From Actinomyces sp. 432 (lineage in GTDB: Bacteria > Actinomycetota > Actinomycetes > Actinomycetales > Actinomycetaceae), in assembly GCF_009930875.1 (NCBI RefSeq), contig NZ_CP025249.1, forward strand, positions 1,426,001-1,490,000: a stretch of 64,000 bases of DNA, read 5' to 3'. Under the pieces are notes generated by a model that was not told the DNA's origin, did not search any database, and was given only the letters and a program-made list of their open reading frames with translations. Below, piece after piece: positions 1-9,137 of the stretch (positions are counted from its first letter, which is position 1; each line of letters starts with the position of its first letter). The position numbers and the translations under genes are program-made.

Positions 1-634
1 GAGAGGGCGCCTTTCCCAGGGACACCAGCACCAGCGCGGCGACCTGCTCGGGGGTGAGCCCATCGGTGGGCACGGCGAGAGTGGCGACCTGCCGGTACAG
101 GTCAGCGCGCTCGCCATGCAGAGTCTCCATGCGAGCGCGCACATCGGCGTGGACACCATCCGGGGCCGCTTCTGCCGTATCGGAGTCAGCGGCGAGGCCT
201 GCCCGCCCGACCAGCGGCCGCCCGGCGCCGTCACCGACGCGGGCAGCTGCCGTGGCGGGACTGGCCACCAGGTGTATCACCTGGTGCCCCCGCAGCAGGC
301 GCCGGTTCTCCTCGCGCAGCACCGCGCCGCCGCCCAGCGCCACTACACCGTGGGCGGCTGCCTCTCCGGTCAGCACCTCCCGCAGCGCCCGGGTCTCGCG
401 GTCCCGGAAGCCCTCCTCGCCCTCGGCGGCGAAGATCTCCGGGATGGTCATGCGGGCGCGACGGCGGATCTCCGCATCCGTGTCGGTGACCTGCACGCCG
501 AGCGCGGTGGCCAGTAGCCGTGCCACGGTGGTCTTGCCCGAGCCGGGCAGGCCGACGAGTACAAGCGGGAGGAGGTCCGGGGCGACGGCTACGTGCGCCA
601 GGCGCTCGGACCGGTCGGCGCAGGTGGGGGTCAT
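1..634 (-). CDS. aroK: Shikimate kinase AroK, 3' end cut by the window edge
   Basis: The enzyme phosphorylates shikimate with ATP at step five of the chorismate pathway. The frame begins at the ATG at 634-632, just after an in-frame TGA at 640-638 and a good ribosome site (AAGGAG, near 644-649). It shows the P-loop GLPGSGKT at residues 28-35, a TDTD motif after the next strand, RDRETRALRE, and the ALGGGAVL strand-turn typical of shikimate kinases. No stop occurs before the window edge after about 211 codons. The kinase domain is essentially complete there, so either a stop follows at once or the protein is fused to a downstream domain such as AroB, as happens in some actinomycetes. It lies 57 bp downstream of aroC, in the same operon. 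Confidence 0.93.
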   Translation of the reverse strand, partial: MTPTCADRSERLAHVAVAPDLLPLVLVGLPGSGKTTVARLLATALGVQVTDTDAEIRRRARMTIPEIFAAEGEEGFRDRETRALREVLTGEAAAHGVVALGGGAVLREENRRLLRGHQVIHLVASPATAAARVGDGAGRPLVGRAGLAADSDTAEAAPDGVHADVRARMETLHGERADLYRQVATLAVPTDGLTPEQVAALVLVSLGKAPS

Positions 635-691
635 GGCTCATGGCTCCTTCGGCGTGGGGGCATGCATACGGCTCCAGTCACCATTCGGCAC

Positions 692-1911
692 TCACCAACG
701 AGTACGTTCCGAGACGCGGGCCAGGTAGCCGGACAGGTTGCGGCGCGCCTCGTCCACCGAGTCCCCACCGGTCTTCTCCAGCAGGGAGTCGGCGAGCACG
801 AGCGCCACCATCGCCTCGGCGATCACCGCGCCGGGCACCACGGCGGTGGTGTCGGAGCGCTGGTGCAGGCCCGTGGCGGGCTGGCCGCTGGCCAGGTCGA
901 CGGTGCGCAGGGCCCGAGGCACAGTAGAAATTGGCTTGTAAGCAGCGCGCACCCGCACGGCGGAGCCGTTGCTGATGCCGCCCTCAATACCTCCGGCCCG
1001 GTTGGTGACGCGCTCAACCACCCCGGAGTCCAACCCGAGAATCTCGTCGTGGGCGGCCGAGCCGCGGCGGGCCGCCTCCGCGAAGCCGTCCCGATCTCTA
1101 CGCCCTTGACCGCCTGAATGCCCATGAGGGCGCCGGCCAGGCGGGCGTCGAGCCGCCGGTCCGCCTGCACGTGGGTGCCCAGGCCGATAGGCACGCCGGT
1201 CGCGATAACCTCCACGACGCCGCCAAGCGTATCGCCGTCCTTGCGGGCGGAATCGATCTCGGCCACCATCGCGGCGCTGGTGGCCGGGTCGGTGCAGCGC
1301 ACCGGGTCGTCGCTGAGCCGCTGCTCGTCGTCGGGAGTGGGTGCGGGCACGGCCTGCGGGAGCTCGACGGAGCCTATGCGTACCACGTGGCTGACCAGCC
1401 GGATACCGGCCACCTGCTCCAGCACGGCCTCGGCGACGGCGCCCAGAGCCACCCGGGCAGCGGTCTCCCGGGCGGAGGCGCGCTCCAACACGGGGCGCGC
1501 CTCGGGCAGGTCGTACTTGAGCAGCCCGGGCAGGTCGGCATGGCCGGGCCGCGGCCGGGTAAGCGGCAGGTTGCGCGCGATCTCGCGTTCGTCACCGGTG
1601 CCGGCATGCTTGCGCAGTGCCGCCTGCGGGACCGGGTCGGCGCTCATGACGGTGGACCACTTGGGCCACTCCGAGTTGCCGATACGCAGGGCAATGGGGC
1701 TGCCCAGGGTCCGCCCGTGCCGGATACCGCCGAGAATCGACAGCTCATCGGCCTCGAACTTCTGGCGGGCGCCGCGCCCGTGGCCGAGGCGGCGGCGCGC
1801 CAGCGCGGCACGGATCTGCTCGCTGGTTATGGCAACACCCGCAGGCACGCCCTCAATGATCGCGGTGAGGGCCTCGCCGTGGGATTCTCCGGCGGTCATC
1901 CATCGAAGCAT
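692..1911 (-). pseudogene. aroC: Chorismate synthase AroC, broken by one frameshift (probable sequence error)
   Basis: AroC makes chorismate from 5-enolpyruvylshikimate 3-phosphate using reduced FMN. The 5' frame (from 1911) carries the N-terminal AGESHG motif, RPGHADL and [13 protein letters not shown], and runs correctly to GVEIG. The rest of the protein ([20 protein letters not shown], then the conserved C-terminal region) continues in another frame to the stop at 692. The switch is at a run of three C at 1090-1092 (GGG on the coding strand). Adding one base there restores the usual GVEIGDGF sequence and a 406-residue protein of normal length. The gene follows aroE by 7 bp, with its ribosome site inside the aroE stop region. 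The gene is probably intact in the organism. Confidence 0.9.
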
Positions 1912-1918
1912 GGGGGGA

Positions 1919-2956
1919 TCATCCCACGTCCGCGCCGGCAGCCCCGGCGGTGTCCACGCCCGCGCGGTCGGCCAGGGCTGCCTCTAGCTCGCGCCGCAGC
2001 GGCGCGAGCTCGGGGGTCCTGCCGGTCATGAGAGTCACCTGCGGTACCGCCTGGTGCAGCAGCATGAGCCAGCCGGGCGCCACCGGGCGGCTGGCGCGGG
2101 CCCAGGCCCGAGCCAGCGGCGTGGGCCAGGGGGCGTAGACCACGTCCAGCATGACCGCACCGGCACGGGGGTAGGCGCCGCTCAAGGCGGCCGCCAGCGG
2201 CGCCGCCAGCGTGTCGGCGGCGCCCGCGGGCAGGGTGGACACCAGTAGGTCGGCTTGCGCGGCCGCCCCGGCCACCTCGGCGTCCGAGGCGGCGTCACCG
2301 GGCCGCCAGTGCAAGGCCGTCACTTCCAGCCCCATGCGGTGGGCGGCGGTCAGTGCGCGGCCGGGGCCGGCATGGCGGCGGGCGGCGACGGTGATGTCGG
2401 TGGCGCCCAACTCGGTCAGCGCGGCCAAGGCGGAGCAGGCGGTGGCCCCGGAGCCGAGCAGGACGGCGCGGCACCGCCCCGCACCGGTGCCCGCTTCGGC
2501 CCGACCGCCGACGCCTCCAGCGGTACCGGCTCCGGCCTCACGCATGGCGCCGACAATGCCGGCGACGTCGGTGTTGAAGCCGACCAGCAGGGCGGCGCCC
2601 CGCCCGGAACGCTGCGCGACGACCGTGTTGACCGCGCCGACGGTGGCGGCCAGCGGGTCGACGACGTCCAGCCGGGGTAGCAGCGCCTGCTTGTGGGGCA
2701 TGGTGACGCTGACCCCGGCCCACACGGGTCCCGCCGCGGCCGGCGCGGCTAGTTCCTCCAATAGCGCGGGCAGATCCGCCGGCGTGGTCTCCCGCCGCTC
2801 ATACGTCCAGTCATCCAGGCCCAGAGCGGCGTAGGCGGCGCGGTGCAGCACCGGTGACAGCGAGTGAGCGACCGGTGATCCGATGACGGCGGCACGGTGC
2901 CCCCGGGCGCGGGCCGGGGCGGAGACGGGGCCCACTGCAGGGCCGGTTGCAGCCAT
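1919..2956 (-). CDS. aroE: Shikimate dehydrogenase AroE
   Basis: Reduces 3-dehydroshikimate to shikimate with NADPH. After a basic, poorly conserved N-terminus of about 22 residues come the substrate-binding SLSP motif, the VTMPHK segment with the catalytic lysine, NTDVAG, and the nucleotide-binding loop GSGATAC, followed by [11 protein letters not shown] and LLHQAVPQ near the end. At 345 residues it is longer than the usual 270-290 because of Ala/Gly-rich insertions, for example around residues 145-160. It starts 5 bp after the mltG stop and precedes aroC, so translation is probably coupled. The pairing of mltG with aroE is common in actinomycetes. Confidence 0.94.
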   Translation of the reverse strand: MAATGPAVGPVSAPARARGHRAAVIGSPVAHSLSPVLHRAAYAALGLDDWTYERRETTPADLPALLEELAAPAAAGPVWAGVSVTMPHKQALLPRLDVVDPLAATVGAVNTVVAQRSGRGAALLVGFNTDVAGIVGAMREAGAGTAGGVGGRAEAGTGAGRCRAVLLGSGATACSALAALTELGATDITVAARRHAGPGRALTAAHRMGLEVTALHWRPGDAASDAEVAGAAAQADLLVSTLPAGAADTLAAPLAAALSGAYPRAGAVMLDVVYAPWPTPLARAWARASRPVAPGWLMLLHQAVPQVTLMTGRTPELAPLRRELEAALADRAGVDTAGAAGADVG

Positions 2957-2961
2957 GCGCC

Positions 2962-4200
2962 TTACTCGCCGCCTACCGTAGCAGTGGCCCTGGCACTGGG
3001 GGATGCGGTCTCCGGGTAGCAGACCTCCCGGTGGTCCTGGCAGTACTGGTTCAGCCGCTTCTTGTTCTCCTCCTGCTCGGCGTTTGTTGTGGCGAACACG
3101 GTCTCACCGGTCTCGAGGTTGACGGTGACGAAGTACAGCCAGTCCCCCTCAGGTGGCGCCACAACAGCCTGGATGACGGCCTCGCCGGGACTGCCGATCG
3201 GCGTGGGCGGAAGCCCCGCGTGCTGGTAGGTGTTGTAGGCGTTGGAGGAGTCTGCCACCTCTTCGGCGCTGGGCATACCGCCGGTACGGCCCAATCCGTA
3301 CAGCACGGTGGAGTCCATCTGGAGCATGCCCTTGGTCTCGCCCTTGGTGTCCGCCAGGCGGTTGTCGATAACCCGGGCGACCTGCCCGTAGTAGGTCGGG
3401 TTGGAGACCTCCCGCTCCACGATGGAGGCCTTGATCAGTACCTGCTCGTACTCTGCCTCGGCCACGCCGGCCTTGCTGAGCCGGGCCAGGGTGGTGGAGA
3501 CCATGGAGGCGACCACATCGGTTGCGCTGGCGTCCTCGGCGATGTCGTAGGTGGAGGGGGCCAGCCACCCCTCCACGTCACCGCCGGCCGCCTCAGGCAG
3601 GCCTATGGCGCTGCCGGAGGCGAAGGCCTGCTCCACATCCGCGTCGCTGTAGCCGCCCACGCTCATGAGCCGTTCCTTGACCTGCGCCTTGGTTGCGCCC
3701 TCTGGAATGGTCAGCGTGTGGTCGGAGCGGGACGAGGGATCCAGCAGCAGCGCGACGGCGTTGGCTGCGGACATGTGCTTCTTGAGCGTGTAGGTGCCGG
3801 CCTGGATGCTGGCCGAGTTGGAGTTCGCCGAGTAGGCGTTCTTGAAGGCCCCGGCCGTGGCCACCACATCCGCGTCCGCGAGGATCTGGGCGATGTCCGC
3901 CCCGGTGGCGCCGTCCGGAATGGTGACCACGATGTCATCGGTGCCCGCGCCCGTGTAGTCGGTAACGGCGGTCTGGGCCGACTGGGCACCCCGGATCACA
4001 CCGACCGCCTGGTAGCCCACGAATCCGACCGCGGCCAGTACCACCACCAGTACGAAGGCAGTCAGAGCCCGCCGACGCCGCCGGTGGCGCCTGCGAGTGC
4101 GTTCGGCCTGGCGCCGGTGACGCCGACGGCGGCTGTTCTCCGGCTGACCGGCGTCGGGCGCCTGTGCCCCGACCGCCGAGAAGAAGTCGTCCTCGGTCAC
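2962..4200 (-). CDS. mltG: Endolytic murein transglycosylase MltG
   Basis: MltG is a membrane-anchored lytic transglycosylase that cuts nascent glycan strands and so sets their length. The first 45 residues are cytoplasmic and very basic (runs of RR and RRHRRRRR). One transmembrane helix follows at about 47-70, then an extracellular LysM-like subdomain and the YceG catalytic domain. The segment KASIVEREVSN (about residue 255) contains the glutamate that corresponds to the catalytic residue of the family. The 412-residue length is normal for an actinobacterial MltG. Its ATG overlaps the ruvX stop by 4 bp (ATGA), so the two are co-translated, and aroE follows after 5 bp. Confidence 0.95.
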   Translation of the reverse strand: MTEDDFFSAVGAQAPDAGQPENSRRRRHRRQAERTRRRHRRRRRALTAFVLVVVLAAVGFVGYQAVGVIRGAQSAQTAVTDYTGAGTDDIVVTIPDGATGADIAQILADADVVATAGAFKNAYSANSNSASIQAGTYTLKKHMSAANAVALLLDPSSRSDHTLTIPEGATKAQVKERLMSVGGYSDADVEQAFASGSAIGLPEAAGGDVEGWLAPSTYDIAEDASATDVVASMVSTTLARLSKAGVAEAEYEQVLIKASIVEREVSNPTYYGQVARVIDNRLADTKGETKGMLQMDSTVLYGLGRTGGMPSAEEVADSSNAYNTYQHAGLPPTPIGSPGEAVIQAVVAPPEGDWLYFVTVNLETGETVFATTNAEQEENKKRLNQYCQDHREVCYPETASPSARATATVGGE

Positions 4201-4673
4201 TGTCTGCCTCTCTGAATGGGTACGACCGGCTCGCCGGCGGGCGCGTGGGTGCTGCGCTCGGTGGCGAGGGCCTGTTCAAGTATGACCACGGCGGCGGCCT
4301 GGTCTACAACACTGCGGAAACTCTTTTCTCGACGTCCTGACTCGTGAAGCTCGCGGTGGGCGGTTACGGTGCTGAGCCGCTCGTCGACCAGCCTCACCGG
4401 CACCGGCGAGATGAGCGCCGCGAGCTCGCCCGCCCAGCGCCGGGCGTCCTGCGTGGAGCGGGAGGAACCGCCGCTCATGGAGCGGGGCAGACCGACGATC
4501 ACTTCGAGCACGTCCAGGTCCTGGACCAGATCGGCGGCCTCCTCCAGGTCTGCACCGTAACGGTCGCGGTGCAGCGTGGTCACGGGTACGGCGAGGATGG
4601 CGTCGGCGTCGCAGCGGGCCACTCCCACCCGTACTTTGCCGACGTCGAAGGCCAGCCGCACCCCGGTCCTCAC
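4197..4673 (-). CDS. ruvX: Putative pre-16S rRNA nuclease RuvX (YqgF)
   Basis: This is an RNase H-fold nuclease of the YqgF family, linked to 16S rRNA 5'-end maturation. It opens with the diagnostic FDVGKVRVGVA strand (residues 9-19; the family has D-x-G). It continues with VIVGLPRSMSGG, VDERLST (the conserved E) and VDQAAAVVILEQAL (the second conserved D). The length of 158 residues is typical. It lies between alaS (28 bp upstream) and mltG (4-bp ATGA overlap), which is the conserved actinobacterial order alaS-ruvX-mltG-aroE. Confidence 0.95.
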   Translation of the reverse strand: MRTGVRLAFDVGKVRVGVARCDADAILAVPVTTLHRDRYGADLEEAADLVQDLDVLEVIVGLPRSMSGGSSRSTQDARRWAGELAALISPVPVRLVDERLSTVTAHRELHESGRREKSFRSVVDQAAAVVILEQALATERSTHAPAGEPVVPIQRGRQ

Positions 4674-4701
4674 AGCGCCTCCCCCGGTATTTGCGTGCCG
4701 G

Positions 4702-7420
4702 TCAGGCCGTCAGTGCGGCGCTGACGGCCGTGAGGGCGGCCGGAATCGCGGCGGGGTCCTGGCCGCCGCCCTGGGCGACGTCGTCCTTGCCGCCGCCTCC
4801 ACCGCCGAGCGTCTTGGCGGCGGTGCGCACGAGGGCGCCTGCGCGGGCGCCCTGGGTACGGGCGGCGGGGTTGGTGGCGACGACTACGAGTGGACGGCCG
4901 TTGGCCTCAGCGGCGACGGCAACCACAACCGGCTCCGACTCGGGCAGCCGCCCACGCACGTCCAGGGCGAGGGCGCGCAGTGCGTCTGCTGAGCCGACCG
5001 CACCGAGAGACGCGGTGGCCAGCAGGTACTCGCCGGCGCGGGCAGCCGACTTTGCGATCTCGCCGGCGCGGGCAGCCAGGGCCGCCTGCTCGGCGGCGGC
5101 CAGCTTCTTCTCTGCTTCCTTGAGCCGGGCCATCAGGCCCTCCACTCTTCCCGGAAGCTCCTCGGGTCGGCCGCCCACCAGCGTGGACAGCTGCGAGACC
5201 AGGGCGTGCTCCTTGCGCTGGAAGCCGTAGGCGGAGTCGGCCACGAGCGCGTCTATGCGGCGCACGCCGGAGCCGATAGACCCCTCGCCCAGCAGCGCCA
5301 CGCGGCCGATGTGCCCGGTGGAGGGCACGTGCGTACCGCCGCACAGCTCCCGGTCGAACCCGTCACCGATGGTCACGACTCGCACCTGCTTGCCGTACTT
5401 CTCACCGAACAGGGCGATTGCGCCGGAGGCGCGGGCCTCCTCCAGGCCCATCACTTCCGTGGTCACGGGCAGGTTCTCCGCAACCTTGTCATTGACCAGG
5501 GCCTCGATGTCATCCATCTGCCCACCGGTCAGCGCCGTACCGTGCCGGAAGTCGAAGCGCAGCCGGGCGGGCGAGTTCTCGCTGCCGGCCTGGGTGGCGT
5601 CCTCGGACACCACGTTGCGCAGGCCCGCGTAAACCATGTGGGTGGACGTGTGCGCGCGGGCGATGGCCAGGCGGCGCACGGTGTCGATTTCAGCGTAGGC
5701 GCGTTCACCCAGGCTGGCCGTTCCCTCGGTGAGCGTGCCACGGTGCACGGACAGGCCGGCGATGGGCGCCTGGACGTCGTGCACCTCAATGACACCGCCG
5801 TCGGCCAGCCGGATCGTGCCGTGGTCGGCCAGCTGGCCACCCATCTCGGCGTAGAAGGGGTGCGGTCCAAGATGACCTCGACCTCAGCTGGGGCGGTGGC
5901 CACCGGGGCGGGTGCGCCGTCGACCAGCAGGCCGGTGACGCTGGCGTCCGCCGCCGACTCGGTGTAGCCGAGGAACTCCGAGCCGCCTCCCATCTGCTTC
6001 TCAATGTCCTGGAAGACGCGCACGTCGGTGTGCCCGGCCTTCTTGGCGCGCGCGTCGGCGCGGGCTCGCTCCTTCTGCTCCTCCATAAGCGTGCGGAAGG
6101 TGGGCTCGTCCACTTCCACGCCCTGCTCGGCGGCCATCTCCAGGGTCAGGTCAATGGGGAATCCGTAGGTGTCGTGCAGCTCGAAGGCCGCCTTGCCGGG
6201 CATGATCGGACGGCCGCCGCGGCCCGACGCCGAGGCCTCCTGCTTGGCGGAGGCGACGGCGGTGTCCAGGATGGTGGTGCCTGCGGCCAGGGTGCGGCGG
6301 AAGGCCTCCTCCTCCGCGTAGGCGACGTCGGATATGGTCGCCCACCCGGTCTCAAGCTCCGGGTAGGAGGCCTTCATGGCGTCCTTGGAGGCCGTCAGCA
6401 GAGTGGGCAGGGTGGCCTCGCCGACGCCAAGCAGGCGCATGGAACGCACCGCGCGGCGGATCAGGCGCCGCAGCACGTAGCCGCGACCGTCGTTGCCGGG
6501 GCGTACGCCGTCGCCGATGAGCATCAGGGCGGAACGGACATGGTCGGCAACGACCCGCAGGCGCACGTCGTCCAGGTAGGCGTCCCCGGCCTCCGGGCCG
6601 ACCGCGCCACGGCCATAGGTCTTGCCGCTCATGGCCTCGGCGGCGGCGATGACGGGGTAGACCTCGTCAATCTCGTACATGTTGGGCTTGTCCTGCATGA
6701 TGAACGCCAGGCGTTCCAGGCCGAGCCCGGTGTCGATTGCGGTCTGGTCCAGCTTGCCGATGAGCTCGAAGTCATGGCCCTCGCCCTCGCCGCGTATGAA
6801 CTCGTCGAAGACCAGGTTCCAGATCTCCAGGAAGCGGTCCCCGGCGGTGTCCGCCACGGGGCCGCCGTCGGGACCGTACGCGGGGCCGCGGTCATAGTGG
6901 ATCTCGCAGCAGGCGCCGGCGGGGCCAGGCTGTCCGGTGGACCAGGAGATCTCCGCGAAGGGCAGCCGCTGCACGCGCTCCGCGGGCACGCCGATCACCC
7001 GGGTCCAGTGGTCGAAGGAGACCTGGTCCTCCTCCCAGATGGTCATCCACAGCCGGTCGCCGTCCAGGCCGTACTTGCCCTCCTCACGGCTGCCTGTGAG
7101 CAGGTCCCAGGCGTAGTCGATAGCCCCCTCCTTGAAGTAGTCGCCGAAGGAGAAGTTGCCGTTCATCTGGAAGAACGTGCCGTGCCGGGTGGTGCGACCC
7201 ACGTTGTCGATGTCGTTGGTGCGGATGCACTTCTGCACCGAGGCGGCACGCGGCCACGGGCCTTCTCAGTGCCCAGGATGTAGGGGATGAAGGGCACCAT
7301 GCCGGCCACGGTGAACAGGATCGACGGCTCCGGGGACACCAGGGACACGGAGGGGCGGATCTCGTGATCGTTAGCGGCGAAGTAGTCGAGCCAGCGTGAG
7401 CGGATCTCTGACGTGCGCAT
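4702..7420 (-). pseudogene. alaS: Alanine--tRNA ligase AlaS, broken by two frameshifts (probable sequence errors)
   Basis: AlaS charges tRNA-Ala. It is read in three consecutive frames: the N-terminus from 7420 ([14 protein letters not shown]..., then the class II motif region [12 protein letters not shown]), the catalytic and tRNA-binding core, and the editing and C-Ala part. The core contains [14 protein letters not shown] and NGNFSFGDYFKEGAI. The editing domain has HTSTHMVYAGLRNV and RFDFRH, with the Cys/His motif DRELCGGTHV. The frame changes at a G run at 7258-7260 and at another at 5857-5860. One extra base at each restores [14 protein letters not shown] and RTPFYAEMGGQ, the normal family sequence, and gives a 906-residue protein. 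Nothing is missing, so a functional gene with two sequence errors is by far the likeliest reading. Confidence 0.93.
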
Positions 7421-7504
7421 GAGGGTGCCTCGTCCTGTTCTCGTATCGGGTCGGGCGTGCGCGCGGCACGCAGTGGTTTGGGGCCGGGGCGAGATTACCC
7501 CGAA

Positions 7505-7551
7505 ACGCCGGGACGCCCCGAACCTGAATGCGGTCCGGAGCGTCCCGGCGT
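7505..7551 (-). terminator. Rho-independent terminator after rpsD
   Basis: A perfect 12-bp inverted repeat (ACGCCGGGACGC at 7505-7516 with its complement at 7540-7551) encloses a 23-nt loop. On the minus strand it is followed by TTTCG. It lies 16 bp past the rpsD stop, so it should end the rpsD transcript and separate it from alaS. Confidence 0.75.
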
Positions 7552-7567
7552 CGTGAAAGACGCGGGA

Positions 7568-8191
7568 TCAGCGCGAGTAGTACTCGACGACCAGCTGCAC
7601 GTCACAGGTCACCGGGACCTCGTCACGCTTGGGACGACGCACCAGCTGTGCCTGCAGCTTCTCCAGCTCGACGCTGAGGTACTCGGGGACGGGCGGCAGC
7701 ACATCGCGGTGCGTGCCGGCAGCAGCCACCTGGAAGGGAACCATGACCTGGGACCGGGGGCGCACCTGGATGGTCTGGCCGGGCTTGACCCGGAAGGAGG
7801 GACGGTCCACGACCTTGCCGTCAACCATGATGTGGCGGTGGACGACGCTCTGGCGGGCCTGAGCGATGGTACGGGCGAAGCCGGCGCGCAGGACGAGGGC
7901 GTCCAGGCGCATCTCCAGCAGCTCGACCAGGGACTCACCGGTCAGGCCCTTCTCGCGGCGGGCCTCCTCGAAGACCTTCTGCAGCTGGGCCTCACGAATG
8001 CCGTACTGGGCGCGCAGGCGCTGCTTCTCCTTCAGACGGACGGCGTAGTCGGACTCTGTGCGGCGGCGGGCACGGCCGTGCTCGCCGGGGCCGTAGGGAC
8101 GCTTCTCGAAGTAGCGAACGGCCTTGGGGGTGAGCGGAATGCCGAGGGCGCGCGAGAGGCGCACCTGGCGGCGAGAGCGTGAAGAGCTCAT
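7568..8191 (-). CDS. rpsD: 30S ribosomal protein S4
   Basis: S4 is a primary 16S rRNA-binding protein that nucleates 30S assembly. The 207-residue protein begins with SRSRRQVRLSRALGIPLTP. It has the globular domain and then the S4 RNA-binding fold (EMRLDALVLRAGFARTIAQARQSVVHRHIMVDG). The ending VVEYYSR is family-typical. The N-terminal zinc-binding cysteines found in some S4 proteins are absent, so this is the Cys-free type. It stands alone, as is common in actinomycetes, and is followed by a strong terminator. Confidence 0.97.
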   Translation of the reverse strand: MSSSRSRRQVRLSRALGIPLTPKAVRYFEKRPYGPGEHGRARRRTESDYAVRLKEKQRLRAQYGIREAQLQKVFEEARREKGLTGESLVELLEMRLDALVLRAGFARTIAQARQSVVHRHIMVDGKVVDRPSFRVKPGQTIQVRPRSQVMVPFQVAAAGTHRDVLPPVPEYLSVELEKLQAQLVRRPKRDEVPVTCDVQLVVEYYSR

Positions 8192-8538
8192 AGACTTCTT
8201 CCTGTCGGATCGTTTCGCACACCGTGGGCGGATGCCCAGGTGCGGGGTCAGCCATGCCGGCTAAGACCCCAGGAGTGCCCGGACGCGCTGGTCGTGCTGC
8301 GCCGCAGGCAACCCGGAAACATTAGCGCGGTGGCGGCCAGAGATGCACGCCGAAGCCACCAGTTGTGAGCCGCTCCTCACTCGGATACCGCCTGCCCTAC
8401 GCCAATCCGCCGAGAGTCCACCGGAACAAGCCGAGTCCGTCCGGAGTGAGCAGGTCGGCAACGTGTTTCTATCGGCTCGCTCGGCGGTATTTGTATCGGG
8501 ATGAACACGGCCTCCACATGCGGGGGTTTCTGGCTGAT

Positions 8539-9008
8539 GATGACGTTCTGGCCGATCAGAGGTCATTCTCGGGCGGATGGTGGTTGTGTTTGGGTTGGGG
8601 CTGGTCGTGTTGTTGGTTGCGCGGGCGGCACTCGGTGCTAGAGCTGGGCCCGGCGCTGGGGCGGGGCCCGGACTGCGATGTGGTGTTAGGGTCGCGTTCG
8701 GGTAGTCGTACTCTGGCTGATGAGGACGTTTTCGCCGCGCCGAGGACGCTCTCGGGCTCACGAGGACGTCTTCGGGCGTATGAGGTCGTACTCGACCACC
8801 CCACACCGACCGAATACGACCTCATATACTCCCCAAACCCTCCACATCGTGGAGGGTCTCGGGCTGATGAGGACGTTTTCGCCGCGCCGAGGACGCTCTC
8901 GGGCTGATGAGGTCGTCTTCGCCGCGCCGAGGACGCTCTCGGGCTGATGAGGTCGTCTTCGCCGCGCGGAGGTCGTACTCGGGCAGATGAGAACATCTTC
9001 GGTACGGC
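8539..9008. repeat. Array of degenerate 20-nt tandem repeats in three blocks
   Basis: Units of exactly 20 nt start at 8539 and 8559 (block 1), from 8702 to 8801 (block 2, five units), and from 8849 to 9008 (block 3, eight units). The consensus is about GAGGWCGTYTTCGSSCNSRY. Two alternating versions occur, GAGGACGCTCTCGGGCTGAT and GAGGTCGTCTTCGCCGCGCC, so the higher-order unit is 40 nt. The blocks are separated by unrelated sequence. Units are contiguous with no spacers, so this is not a CRISPR array. Confidence 0.85.
8780..8856. repeat. Two inverted repeats between repeat blocks
   Basis: The 11-bp arm ATGAGGTCGTA at 8780-8790 is complemented exactly at 8815-8825. Directly after it, CCCTCCAC (8838-8845) and GTGGAGGG (8849-8856) form a tight hairpin with a 3-nt loop. 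The first arm overlaps the last unit of block 2 and the hairpin runs into block 3, so the blocks are joined by foldable DNA. Confidence 0.7.
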
Positions 9009-9048
9009 GGGCGCCAACGTCGGGGGCGGAACGGCTCGTGCGCCCCGC

Positions 9049-9137
9049 GCGACGCTTCGGCACTTCGCATGACGGTTCGTACCTTTACACCGACGCTTCG
9101 TACTTTCCGGTGACGCTACGTACCCCTACAGTACTGT
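9049..9137. repeat. Dispersed repeat, left half of a palindrome split by the insertion sequence
   Basis: The sequence 9049-9085 is identical, inverted, to 27893-27929 (37 of 37 bases), and similarity continues beyond. The segment 9108-9137, ending at ACAGTACTGT, is the exact reverse complement of 10588-10617 on the other side of the insertion sequence. Motifs of the type GGTACGAANCGTC recur about every 20-22 nt. This is a non-coding repeat family present at least at two loci in the window. Confidence 0.85.

Larger units (their letters stand above)
8192..9048. other. Gene-free stretch upstream of rpsD, rich in short repeats
   Basis: No frame here looks like a protein gene. Open frames exist on both strands, but they are low-complexity translations of the repeats (such as repeated ASSARRKRPHQPE) without family resemblance. 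The first 340 bp should hold the rpsD promoter. From about 8539 the 20-nt repeat array described separately occupies much of the sequence. Confidence 0.6.

Noticed and set aside
1090..7260. Programmed ribosomal frameshifting in aroC and alaS
   Set aside because: No slippery heptamer with a following structure is apparent. The shifts are in different genes and contexts, all at G/C runs, which fits sequencing error.
8539..9008. CRISPR array
   Set aside because: Units are contiguous and there are no unique spacers or cas genes.
8261..9070. Open frames rich in ASSARRKRPHQPE-type repeats
   Set aside because: They appear in several frames and on both strands as translations of the 20-nt array, without ribosome sites or family resemblance.
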